20,551 nt of DNA from Weeksellaceae bacterium (lineage in GTDB: Bacteria > Bacteroidota > Bacteroidia > Flavobacteriales > Weeksellaceae). The DNA is taken from positions 1 to 20,551 of the forward strand of contig JAQVDG010000005.1 of the NCBI GenBank assembly GCA_028698395.1, in the 5' to 3' direction. Each line of letters opens with the position of its first letter. Position 1 is the first letter of the stretch. The position numbers were made by a program, and so were the translations under genes. The notes beneath the pieces are model-generated. The model worked only from the letters and a program-made list of their open reading frames with translations, had not been told where the DNA came from and did not search any database. Positions 5,958-13,065 of the stretch are shown here, piece by piece.

Positions 5958-7319
5958 ATGGATTATTGTAAAAACATATTGGAAACCATCGGCAATACTC
6001 CTTTGGTAAAAATCAATTCTCTCACAAAAGAAATTCCGGCTTTAGTTCTGGCAAAAGTAGAAACTTTTAATCCGGGAAATTCCGTAAAAGACCGAATGGC
6101 TTTGAAAATGGTAGAAGATGCTGAAGCAGATGGACGATTAAAGCCTGGCGGAACCATTATAGAAGGTACATCCGGAAATACAGGAATGGGATTAGCTTTA
6201 GCGGCTATCATCAAAGGATATAAATTGATTTGTGTTATTTCGGACAAACAATCCAAAGAAAAAATGGATATTTTACGTGCGGTTGGTGCAGAAGTCGTTG
6301 TTTGTCCAACCAATGTTGAACCGGATGATCCTTGCTCCTATTATTCTGTTTCCAAACGTTTGGCCGAAGAAACACCAAATTCCTGGTATGTCAATCAGTA
6401 CGATAATCCATCGAATGCCATTGCGCACTACGAACAAACCGGACCGGAAATTTGGGAACAAACCGAAGGGAAAATCACTCATTTTGTCGTGGGAGTCGGA
6501 ACTGGTGGAACAATCTCAGGTGTTGCAAAATATTTGAAAGAAAAAAATCCGGCTATTAAAATCTGGGGAATTGATACTTATGGTTCTGTTTTTAAAAAAT
6601 ACCACGAAACCGGAATTTTTGATGAAAATGAAATTTATCCTTATATCACAGAAGGAATTGGTGAAGATATTTTACCTAAAAATGTAGATTTTTCTTTGAT
6701 TGACGGATTCACTAAAGTAACCGATAAAGATGCTGCAATTTATACCCGAAGAATCGTAAAAGAAGAAGGAATTTTTGTTGGAAATTCTGCCGGCTCTGCG
6801 ATAAAAGGTGTACTTCAATTAAAAGAACACTTTAAACCGGAAGATGTGGTCGTAGTTTTATTTCATGACCACGGGAGTCGCTATGTTGGAAAAATGTTTA
6901 ACGATGATTGGATGCGGGAAAAAGGATTTTTGGAAGAAGAAATTAAAACAGCAGAAGATTTGATTCAACGAAAAAAACCAACTCCTTTAATCAGTATAAA
7001 AACAGAAGAATTAGTTTCGCATGCCATCGAGAGAATGAGAATTCACAAAGTTTCTCAACTTCCTGTTTTCGATACAAACGGATTGGCTGGTGCTTTGAAC
7101 GAATCGGATATTATGAACGCACTTTTAACTACACAAAATCTTTACGATACTCCTATTAAAGCTGTAATGAGCAAAGCTTTTCCCATTATTCAAAACAATA
7201 CGGCAGTTAGTAAAATAGCTTCAATTCTGAACGAAGGAAATTCAGCTGTTTTAGTAGAATCGGAAGAAAATACGTATAAAATTATTACAAAATCAGATGT
7301 GATTCATTGTATTCAATAA
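5958..7319 (+). CDS. Cystathionine beta-synthase, PLP enzyme with C-terminal CBS domain pair
   Basis: Fold-type II pyridoxal-phosphate enzyme, expected to join serine and homocysteine into cystathionine (transsulfuration), with possible side production of hydrogen sulfide or cysteine. Residues 1-320 form the catalytic core: NPGNSVKDR with the PLP Lys44, EGTSGNTGMGLA (69-80) for the substrate carboxylate, GVGTGGTISG (179-188) for the PLP phosphate and GNSAGS (275-280). HDHGSRYVGKMFNDDWM (303-319) is more typical of cystathionine beta-synthases than of cysteine synthases. Residues about 335-453 hold two CBS repeats (HKVSQLPVFD; GNSAVLV), which usually bind adenosyl ligands. There is no N-terminal heme segment. 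At 453 residues it matches the bacterial two-domain form. It has its own promoter and ends at a strong shared terminator. A cysteine synthase activity cannot be excluded. Confidence 0.9.
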   Translation: MDYCKNILETIGNTPLVKINSLTKEIPALVLAKVETFNPGNSVKDRMALKMVEDAEADGRLKPGGTIIEGTSGNTGMGLALAAIIKGYKLICVISDKQSKEKMDILRAVGAEVVVCPTNVEPDDPCSYYSVSKRLAEETPNSWYVNQYDNPSNAIAHYEQTGPEIWEQTEGKITHFVVGVGTGGTISGVAKYLKEKNPAIKIWGIDTYGSVFKKYHETGIFDENEIYPYITEGIGEDILPKNVDFSLIDGFTKVTDKDAAIYTRRIVKEEGIFVGNSAGSAIKGVLQLKEHFKPEDVVVVLFHDHGSRYVGKMFNDDWMREKGFLEEEIKTAEDLIQRKKPTPLISIKTEELVSHAIERMRIHKVSQLPVFDTNGLAGALNESDIMNALLTTQNLYDTPIKAVMSKAFPIIQNNTAVSKIASILNEGNSAVLVESEENTYKIITKSDVIHCIQ

Positions 7320-7336
7320 AAACAAACGAATCCAAT

Positions 7337-7379
7337 AAAAAAAGACCTGTCCGATTTAAAATTCAACAGGTCTTTTTTT
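7337..7379. terminator. Bidirectional intrinsic terminator between convergent genes
   Basis: A perfect 14-bp inverted repeat, 7337-7350 with 7366-7379, encloses a 15-nt loop. The stem centre is GACCTGT/ACAGGTC, flanked by A-tract and T-tract on opposite sides, so it can end transcription of the cystathionine beta-synthase gene (plus) and of the DUF349 gene (minus), which stops at 7396. Confidence 0.9.
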
Positions 7380-7395
7380 TACTTTTTATTCTGTT

Positions 7396-9549
7396 TTATT
7401 CCGCATCTTTTTCTTCAGAATCGGAAGTCTCATCATCCTCAAAGTCAATTCGATGTAGTTTTCTCAAACGAATTTCTGATTCGGTTAAACGTCTTCTCTT
7501 TTCTTCAATTTGTTTGAAAACATCTTTCAACAATGGATTATCAGCATCTGCGTTGGAGAAAAATCCGATATTGGTTTCCAATTGATTAATTTCTTTCTCT
7601 AATTCTTCAATTGTTTTTCGTGTTTTTCGGATTTCATCATCCAACAAACGATCGTCTTGTCCGGATTTAATTTGTTCCACCAAAGAAGCCATTTTAAAAT
7701 CTTGTACTTCATTGTCTGTCAAGCCAAAAGACTTAATCAATTTACCTATTTCTTTACTAAATTCCGTATTGATATTCATCTTGGATGCCGGTACTTTTCC
7801 TAAAGTTCCCCAACGAACATTTAATTCATTAATCGCATCCATATTGGCTTTCATATCCTCAGAAACCTTAAAATTTTTCAATTCATCCAACACAGCTTGT
7901 TTTTTAGCTAAATTTGCTTCAAACTCAGCACTGGCTTTGTTTCCTCGTTCTTTATAATTATCAAAAAATTGATTACAAGCAACTTTAAATTCTTTCCAGA
8001 TAGAATCAGAAAACTTTCTTGGAACATGACCGATTTTTTTCCAATCGGATTGAATTCTTTTAATAACTTGAACTGAATTTGCCCAATCGGAACTTTGCGC
8101 ATGTTCTTTTGCTATATTCAACAATTCCATTTTTTTGTCCAAATTAGCTTGTTGTTCTGCTTTTAAGGTTTTATAAAATTCATTTTTATTATGATTGAAC
8201 TCCCGAGTTGCTGCTTTGAATTCATTCCAAGTTTTTTGATTTGCTTCTCTCGGAACTCGCCCAATAGCAATAAATTTTTCACGTAAAGCATTTAATTTGC
8301 GAATTCCCGACTGCCACTCACCATGTGATTTTTTTGCGGAGTTTTGATATAAATTCTGAATTTCAGTGATAATTTCCTGTTTTTTATGAAGATTTTCTGT
8401 TTGCTCTTTCTTTTGTCTTTCGCTGATTTCTGTTTTTCTATCGTGAATCTTATTGGTTAATTCTTTAAACTTCTGCCAAGTTGGTTCACGTAATTCCTCA
8501 GCTACCGGAACAGCTTCTTCTTTCCATAAACGATGTAAATATTGAAGTTCGTTCAATGCTTTTTGCACATTGTCTTCCTGCACCAATTCTTCTGCTCGTT
8601 TGATAATGGATTCTCGCATTTGTAAATTATGCGAATAATCCATTTCACGTAATTCTTTATTTAAATCTAAATATTCGTAGAAATTATCTAAATGATGGAA
8701 ATAGGTTTTAAAAACATTTCCCGCTTGAGCTCTTGGAATATTTCCTGCATTGTGCCAACGGGTTTTTAAATTTCTGAATTTAACAAAAATATTAGAATTA
8801 TCTTCATTAATATCCTGATAAAGAGCTTTTAATTCTTCAATTATTTGAAGTCGTTCTGTTAAATTTTCCTGTTGTTTCTTTTCTTGTTCTTTATAATAAG
8901 CTTCTAATTGTTTTCGGTAGTCATTATAAATTGCATTAAATTCACGACGAATCGGTTGGTCAAAATGAAAATCGGCAGCTTCTCCTCCTTCGCTCAAAAA
9001 CGCTTCTCTTTTTTCTTGTTCTTCTTCTTGTAATTTTTCTTTAATTACTTCCCGAATTTGATTGAAATGTTCGCGCAACAAACGAGCAGGATGATTTTTC
9101 AGCATATTTTTGGCTTCGCCCACCAAAACACTCAATGATAATTCATCGTAATTTTTGAAAGGAATTTCATCTTCCTCCTCCTCCTCTTCATTCTCAGAAT
9201 TTTCTACATCTTCCTCAGCATGATAATCCTCTCCATTATCTTTTTCTTGAGATTCTTCAGAATTTAATTCTGTTGCTTCTACAGTTTCTGTTTCTTCAAC
9301 TTCAGTCTTTTCTTCTTCCACTTCCGAAATAACTTCTTCGGGGACTTCTTCTGAAATTTCTGATGCTACTTCAACTGTTTCTTCTGGAATTTGTTCAACT
9401 GTTTCTTCGGAAACATTTTCAAGTGTTTCTTCAGAATTGTTTTGAGGAGTTTCAGTGTTTTCGTTTACTTCCTGGGTGTTTTCAGGCAAATTAGTTGTGT
9501 TTTCATTCATTCCGTCTGCATTGTTTTGCAGGTTATCCGATTCCATCAT
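7396..9549 (-). CDS. DUF349 repeat protein with acidic N-terminus
   Basis: 717 residues, cytoplasmic, molecular role not established. Residues 1-130 are low-complexity and very acidic, rich in Glu, Thr and Val, ending in a run of glutamates. From about 230 to 605 there are five DUF349 units, each a helical hairpin with a recurring Trp and a Gly/Ile-x-x-Pro turn: RWHNAGNIPR (264-273), LWKEEAVPVA (341-350), KFIAIGRVPR (425-434), DWKKIGHVPR (502-511) and RWGTLGKVPA (579-588). Most are followed by a TWxxF or IWKEF helix. Residues 635-700 are a predicted coiled coil and the extreme C-terminus is acidic again. The start has two Met codons in a row; the first is used here. It has its own promoter reaching into the end of aroE and shares a terminator with the convergent gene. 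DUF349 proteins are widespread in Bacteroidota, usually as one large copy. Confidence 0.88.
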   Translation of the reverse strand: MMESDNLQNNADGMNENTTNLPENTQEVNENTETPQNNSEETLENVSEETVEQIPEETVEVASEISEEVPEEVISEVEEEKTEVEETETVEATELNSEESQEKDNGEDYHAEEDVENSENEEEEEEDEIPFKNYDELSLSVLVGEAKNMLKNHPARLLREHFNQIREVIKEKLQEEEQEKREAFLSEGGEAADFHFDQPIRREFNAIYNDYRKQLEAYYKEQEKKQQENLTERLQIIEELKALYQDINEDNSNIFVKFRNLKTRWHNAGNIPRAQAGNVFKTYFHHLDNFYEYLDLNKELREMDYSHNLQMRESIIKRAEELVQEDNVQKALNELQYLHRLWKEEAVPVAEELREPTWQKFKELTNKIHDRKTEISERQKKEQTENLHKKQEIITEIQNLYQNSAKKSHGEWQSGIRKLNALREKFIAIGRVPREANQKTWNEFKAATREFNHNKNEFYKTLKAEQQANLDKKMELLNIAKEHAQSSDWANSVQVIKRIQSDWKKIGHVPRKFSDSIWKEFKVACNQFFDNYKERGNKASAEFEANLAKKQAVLDELKNFKVSEDMKANMDAINELNVRWGTLGKVPASKMNINTEFSKEIGKLIKSFGLTDNEVQDFKMASLVEQIKSGQDDRLLDDEIRKTRKTIEELEKEINQLETNIGFFSNADADNPLLKDVFKQIEEKRRRLTESEIRLRKLHRIDFEDDETSDSEEKDAE

Positions 9550-9573
9550 AATATTTTTTTTCTGTTAAGGTAG

Positions 9574-9604
9574 CAAATCTAATAAAACAAACCTTATTTA
9601 CAAA
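9574..9604 (-). promoter_or_regulatory. Promoter of the DUF349 gene, overlapping the 3' end of aroE
   Basis: On the minus strand TTTG (9604 to 9601), a 19-bp spacer and TAGATTTG (9581 to 9574) make an exact match to the Bacteroidota pattern TTTG-N19-TAnnTTTG. The -33 box lies within the last codons of aroE. The start codon is at 9549, giving a leader of about 20 nt. This is the best promoter match in the window. Confidence 0.7.
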
Positions 9605-10323
9605 AGGTGATTCCATATTTTCCACGATTTTTCTGCTTGTAAGACCAACATTTCATAACCGTTTTTTGTTTGAGTCGATTTTAAAGCTCCATTTCTCAAA
9701 AAAAGAGTTTGTGGAGGAGTATAAATCAAATCGTATAAAAAATGCTCAGAAGTTAAAAATTTATATGGAATCAAAGGCGATTCATTCATATTCGGGAAAG
9801 TTCCCAAAGGTGTGCAATTAACGATTAATAAATGATTTTCAATGATTTCTTTTGTTAAATCCGAATACAAGAAACTTCCTTTTCGATGAACGGTTAAATA
9901 TTCAATTTTTAATTTTTTCAACACATATTTTACTGCTTTCGATGCTCCTCCATCTCCCAAAATCAATGCTTTTTGATGTTGTGGTTTTAATAAAGTTTTC
10001 AATGATTTTTCAAAACCATAGGAATCCGTATTATGTCCGATTTTTTTTTCGTTCACAAGATGAACGCAATTTACTGCTCCGATTTCCTCTGCTTCCGGGC
10101 TTAATTCATCTAAAAAAGGTAGTATTTTTTCTTTGTAAGGAATAGTTACATTAAAACCTTTTAATTTTTCTGTTTGAATAAAATCATCTATTCCATTCAA
10201 ATTTTCTAAATCAAAAATCCGATAAGAACAATCTGTAATTCCTTCTTTTTTAAATTTCTCAGAAAAATATTTTTCAGAAAATGAGTACGAAATATTTTTC
10301 CCAATCAATCCAAATTGTCTCAT
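9598..10323 (-). CDS. aroE: Shikimate dehydrogenase
   Basis: NADP-dependent reduction of 3-dehydroshikimate to shikimate, the fourth step of the shikimate pathway leading to chorismate, aromatic amino acids and p-aminobenzoate. The 241-residue protein shows the substrate-binding serine pair region ISYSFSEKYF (11-20), GFNVTIPYK with the catalytic Lys64, GAVN (82-85), GHNTDSYGF with the catalytic Asp100, and the nucleotide-binding GDGGASKA loop (123-130). It is at the short end for AroE (usually 250-290), as in other Bacteroidota. Its ATG overlaps the TGA of dedA in an ATGA arrangement (10320-10323), so translation is likely coupled. It is the last gene of the DUF4290-murA-dedA-aroE operon. Confidence 0.95.
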   Translation of the reverse strand: MRQFGLIGKNISYSFSEKYFSEKFKKEGITDCSYRIFDLENLNGIDDFIQTEKLKGFNVTIPYKEKILPFLDELSPEAEEIGAVNCVHLVNEKKIGHNTDSYGFEKSLKTLLKPQHQKALILGDGGASKAVKYVLKKLKIEYLTVHRKGSFLYSDLTKEIIENHLLIVNCTPLGTFPNMNESPLIPYKFLTSEHFLYDLIYTPPQTLFLRNGALKSTQTKNGYEMLVLQAEKSWKIWNHLL

Positions 10324-11018
10324 CGGTCTCTTTCTTCCATGATTTTTTTGAATCTTTTCACTCGCTCAAATCGGGTTTTAATCATTTTAGAAATCGTAGG
10401 TAAATTAGCCAAAACAATGATGAGCAAGATAAACCACCCCAGGTTTTCTTCTACAAATTTAATTCGTCCCAAGAAATACCCAATCAAGATAATACCGGCA
10501 ACCCAAACAATTGCCCCCACTAAGCTATAGCCTAAAAATACTCTGTATTTTAAGTTGAAAATTCCACAAACAAAAGGAATCAAAGTACGAATCACCGGTG
10601 TGAATCTAGCGATGATGATGGCTCTTTTTCCTCTCGTTTTGAAGATTCTCATCGCCCTTTTCAAGTATTTTTTCTTGTAAAAACGGGTATCTTCTTTTTG
10701 TAAAATCCAATATCCAAACTTTCTCCCAATAAAATAATTGAAATTGTCACCCAAAAGGGCACCCAACATCAACAATGGAATCAGGATTTCGATTTTCATT
10801 CCACTCTCTTCACTTGCGGCAATCATCCCCAAAGCAAACAAGAGCGCATCCCCCGGCAAAAATGCGGTGAAGAAAATCAAAAAAATCAGTCCGGTTTCGG
10901 CAAAGATTTGAATAAACAATACCAGATAAATCCAATTACCATATTGTTCAAACAAATGTTTTACCGCTTTGTCCGGGCGACTTACAAAGCCTATTATTGC
11001 ATCAAATATCTCTTGCAT
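10320..11018 (-). CDS. DedA family membrane protein (VTT domain)
   Basis: Integral inner-membrane protein of 232 residues. Family hallmarks are FAETG (39-43, conserved Glu41), FLPGDALLFALG (53-64), LGDNFNYFIGRKFG (89-102) and ARFTPVIRTLIPFVCG (137-152), with the paired Arg138 and Arg144 that mark DedA/VTT proteins. Members move lipid intermediates across the membrane; several DedA proteins recycle undecaprenyl phosphate or phosphatidylethanolamine and depend on proton motive force. A lipid-carrier role suits its position 9 bp after murA, which makes a peptidoglycan precursor, but the substrate cannot be read from sequence. It overlaps aroE by 4 bp. Confidence 0.93.
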   Translation of the reverse strand: MQEIFDAIIGFVSRPDKAVKHLFEQYGNWIYLVLFIQIFAETGLIFLIFFTAFLPGDALLFALGMIAASEESGMKIEILIPLLMLGALLGDNFNYFIGRKFGYWILQKEDTRFYKKKYLKRAMRIFKTRGKRAIIIARFTPVIRTLIPFVCGIFNLKYRVFLGYSLVGAIVWVAGIILIGYFLGRIKFVEENLGWFILLIIVLANLPTISKMIKTRFERVKRFKKIMEERDR

Positions 11019-11027
11019 TATTGTTTT

Positions 11028-12341
11028 TTAAGCTCGAATAATGTTGGCACCAATAGCTCTTAATCGTGAATCTATTTTTTCGTAACCACGATCGATTTGT
11101 TCAATATTGTGAATTACGCTTTTTCCATTAGCAGAAAGTGCAGCAATCAACAAAGAAATTCCGGCTCGTATATCGGGCGAACTCATGGTCGTTCCTTTTA
11201 AAGGTACTTGGTGATTTAATCCAATTACCGTAGCACGATGCGGATCGCATAAAATAATTTGAGCCCCCATATCAATTAATTTATCGACAAAAAATAAACG
11301 GCTTTCAAACATTTTTTGATGAACCAAAACACTTCCCTTAGCTTGAGTCGCAACTACCAGAACGATACTGATTAAATCCGGAGTAAAGCCCGGCCAAGGT
11401 GCATCAGAAATGGTTTGAATGGAACCATCCATGAATTTTTGAATTTCATATTCTTCTTGTACCGGAATGATGATGTCGTCCTTACTTTTTTCGACTGTAA
11501 TTCCCATTTTTCGGAAGACATTCGGAATCACACCCAAATTTTCCCATGAAACATTTTTAATCGTCAATTCTGATTTTGTCATAGCAGCTAAGCCAATCCA
11601 ACTCCCGATTTCAATCATATCCGGTAAAACGGTGTGTTCGGTTCCTCCTAAATATTCTACACCTTCAATTGTGAGAAGATTCGAACCAATTCCTTGAATT
11701 TTAGCTCCCATCCGAACTAACATTTTACATAATTGTTGCAAATAGGGTTCGCAAGCTGCATTGTAAATCACAGTTTTTCCTTTTGCCAAAACGGCTGCCA
11801 TAATGATATTGGCTGTTCCGGTTACGGAAGCTTCTTCCAACAACATATATGTTCCTTGTAAGCCTTTTTTTTCGTCAATTTCTACTCCGTAAAAATCTTC
11901 GCCTTCTTCAAAACGGTAATTAGCTCCCAAATCAATGAATCCCTTAAAATGTGTATCCAATCTTCTTCTTCCGATTTTGTCACCACCGGGTTTGGGCATA
12001 TAAGCTTTTCCATAACGAGCTAAAAGTGGCCCCATCAACATAATAGAACCTCGCAAAGCTGCTCCGTCTTTTTTAAATTCTTTGGTGTGAATGTAATCCA
12101 AGCGAATATCATCAGCTTGAAAAGTAAAATCACCATTTGCATTTTTTTGTGTTTTTACACCTAAATTACCTAAAATCTCAATCAAACGGTTGACATCCCG
12201 AATATCGGGTATATTATTGATACGAACAGGTTCATCGGTTAAAAGTACGGCACATAAAATTTGAAGTACTTCGTTTTTTGCTCCTTGAGGAACGATTTCA
12301 CCACTCAGTCGGTTTCCTCCTTCTATCTGAAATACAGCCAT
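11028..12341 (-). CDS. murA: UDP-N-acetylglucosamine 1-carboxyvinyltransferase, Cys-to-Asp type
   Basis: Transfers enolpyruvate from phosphoenolpyruvate to UDP-GlcNAc, the first committed step of peptidoglycan synthesis in the cytoplasm. The 437-residue protein has the family features: GAKNEVL with Lys22-Asn23, LRGSIMLMGPLLAR (97-110), the catalytic loop PGGDKIGRRRLDTHF (118-132), TGTANIIMAA, PWPGFTPD and IEQIDRGYEKID near the C-terminus. The loop residue equal to Cys115 of E. coli MurA is Asp121. Fosfomycin inactivates MurA by bonding to that Cys, and Asp-type enzymes (for example in mycobacteria and Chlamydia) stay active and are resistant. It lies 11 bp after the DUF4290 gene and 9 bp before dedA. 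Confidence 0.97.
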   Translation of the reverse strand: MAVFQIEGGNRLSGEIVPQGAKNEVLQILCAVLLTDEPVRINNIPDIRDVNRLIEILGNLGVKTQKNANGDFTFQADDIRLDYIHTKEFKKDGAALRGSIMLMGPLLARYGKAYMPKPGGDKIGRRRLDTHFKGFIDLGANYRFEEGEDFYGVEIDEKKGLQGTYMLLEEASVTGTANIIMAAVLAKGKTVIYNAACEPYLQQLCKMLVRMGAKIQGIGSNLLTIEGVEYLGGTEHTVLPDMIEIGSWIGLAAMTKSELTIKNVSWENLGVIPNVFRKMGITVEKSKDDIIIPVQEEYEIQKFMDGSIQTISDAPWPGFTPDLISIVLVVATQAKGSVLVHQKMFESRLFFVDKLIDMGAQIILCDPHRATVIGLNHQVPLKGTTMSSPDIRAGISLLIAALSANGKSVIHNIEQIDRGYEKIDSRLRAIGANIIRA

Positions 12342-12352
12342 TTTAGGACAGA

Positions 12353-12961
12353 TTATTTGTGTTTTTTATTTCGTTTATTTTTCTTTTTGTGTGAAGTTAC
12401 AGGGCTTCCGGCTAAAAGTCTTTCGTTAGGAAGCAAGGTTTCTTCTGACTTGCGTAAATCAATTTTCCCATCTGAAAGTTCATACAAATGAGTGAAAATT
12501 GTGCTGTCTTCCACAGTATCTTTGTTCCAAAGTAAATAACATTTTTTCATGTGATTGGCGATGACCATAACGATTCCTTCACGTTTATCTCCTTCCCAAG
12601 TTAAGGCAACATCAATCATGCTGCGAATATTTTTACCGTAATATTTGTATTTGTATTCGCTTCCCGGATAATTTACTTTGTTCGGACGACTGTAAACCGT
12701 TTCCTGTGTTGGCTTTGGGAATGGAGAATCTACATCTAATTTAAATTTAGACATGATAAAAAGTTGATCCCATAATTTATGCTGAAAATCAGGTATATCA
12801 CGCAAATGTGGGTTTAATTCTCCCAACACATCGACGATAACCTGTGCAAAATCGTTTCGATCTTTTTCTTCTTCTAATGTTAGGCAATAATCTACCATTT
12901 TTTGAATATGGCGACCGTATTCCGGTATAATCAATGATTTTCTTGTTGTATTGTAATTCAT
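12353..12961 (-). CDS. DUF4290 family protein
   Basis: 202 residues, soluble, no signal peptide; the function of the family is unknown. It begins MNYNTTRKSLIIPEYGR and has conserved-looking helical segments (HIQKMVDYCL near 18-27; LWDQLFIMSKF near 64-74) and a YKYYGKNIRSMID motif near 106-118. The last 10-12 residues are almost entirely Lys, Arg, His and Asn, suggesting contact with nucleic acid or an acidic partner. DUF4290 is restricted to Bacteroidota and typically sits just before murA, as here (11-bp gap), so a link to envelope growth or its control is an inference from context. It is the first gene of the murA operon. Confidence 0.9.
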   Translation of the reverse strand: MNYNTTRKSLIIPEYGRHIQKMVDYCLTLEEEKDRNDFAQVIVDVLGELNPHLRDIPDFQHKLWDQLFIMSKFKLDVDSPFPKPTQETVYSRPNKVNYPGSEYKYKYYGKNIRSMIDVALTWEGDKREGIVMVIANHMKKCYLLWNKDTVEDSTIFTHLYELSDGKIDLRKSEETLLPNERLLAGSPVTSHKKKNKRNKKHK

Positions 12962-12981
12962 TTTTTTATTTGAAAGTTTTA

Positions 12982-12989
12982 CAAAAGTA
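12982..12989 (-). promoter_or_regulatory. -7 box TACTTTTG for the DUF4290-murA-dedA-aroE operon
   Basis: Exact TAnnTTTG on the minus strand, 20 bp upstream of the ATG at 12961. No TTG appears at the ideal -33 distance. Instead an AT-rich 12-bp palindrome (13002-13031) covers that region. Confidence 0.5.
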
Positions 12990-13001
12990 CAATTTACAAG
13001 C

Positions 13002-13031
13002 TAATTCTTTTAAGATATTTTAAAAGAATTA
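13002..13031. repeat. 12-bp perfect palindrome between the kinase gene and the DUF4290 gene
   Basis: Arms 13002-13013 and 13020-13031 pair perfectly, with a 6-nt loop. Both arms are nearly all A and T. It lies 35 bp after the kinase stop codon (minus strand), so it could be a weak terminator, but no T-tract follows on that strand. It also overlaps the -33 region of the DUF4290 promoter and could be an operator. Confidence 0.6.
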
Positions 13032-13065
13032 TGCTGAAAGTCTTTTTAAGTATAAAATCTGAAAC

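Noticed and set aside
5963..6537. Open frames on both strands inside the cystathionine beta-synthase gene
   Set aside because: The real frame covers the whole region with intact catalytic motifs; the others show no motif.
7307..7585. Plus-strand open frames opposite the DUF349 gene (also 7712-7957 and 9391-9573)
   Set aside because: They are shadows of a strong minus-strand coding region, lack family features and have compositions typical of antisense frames.
9150..9549. Glu-rich repeat region as a possible tandem-repeat or phase-variable tract
   Set aside because: The DNA is not made of exact repeat units; the codons vary, so it is low-complexity protein sequence and not a slippage-prone microsatellite.
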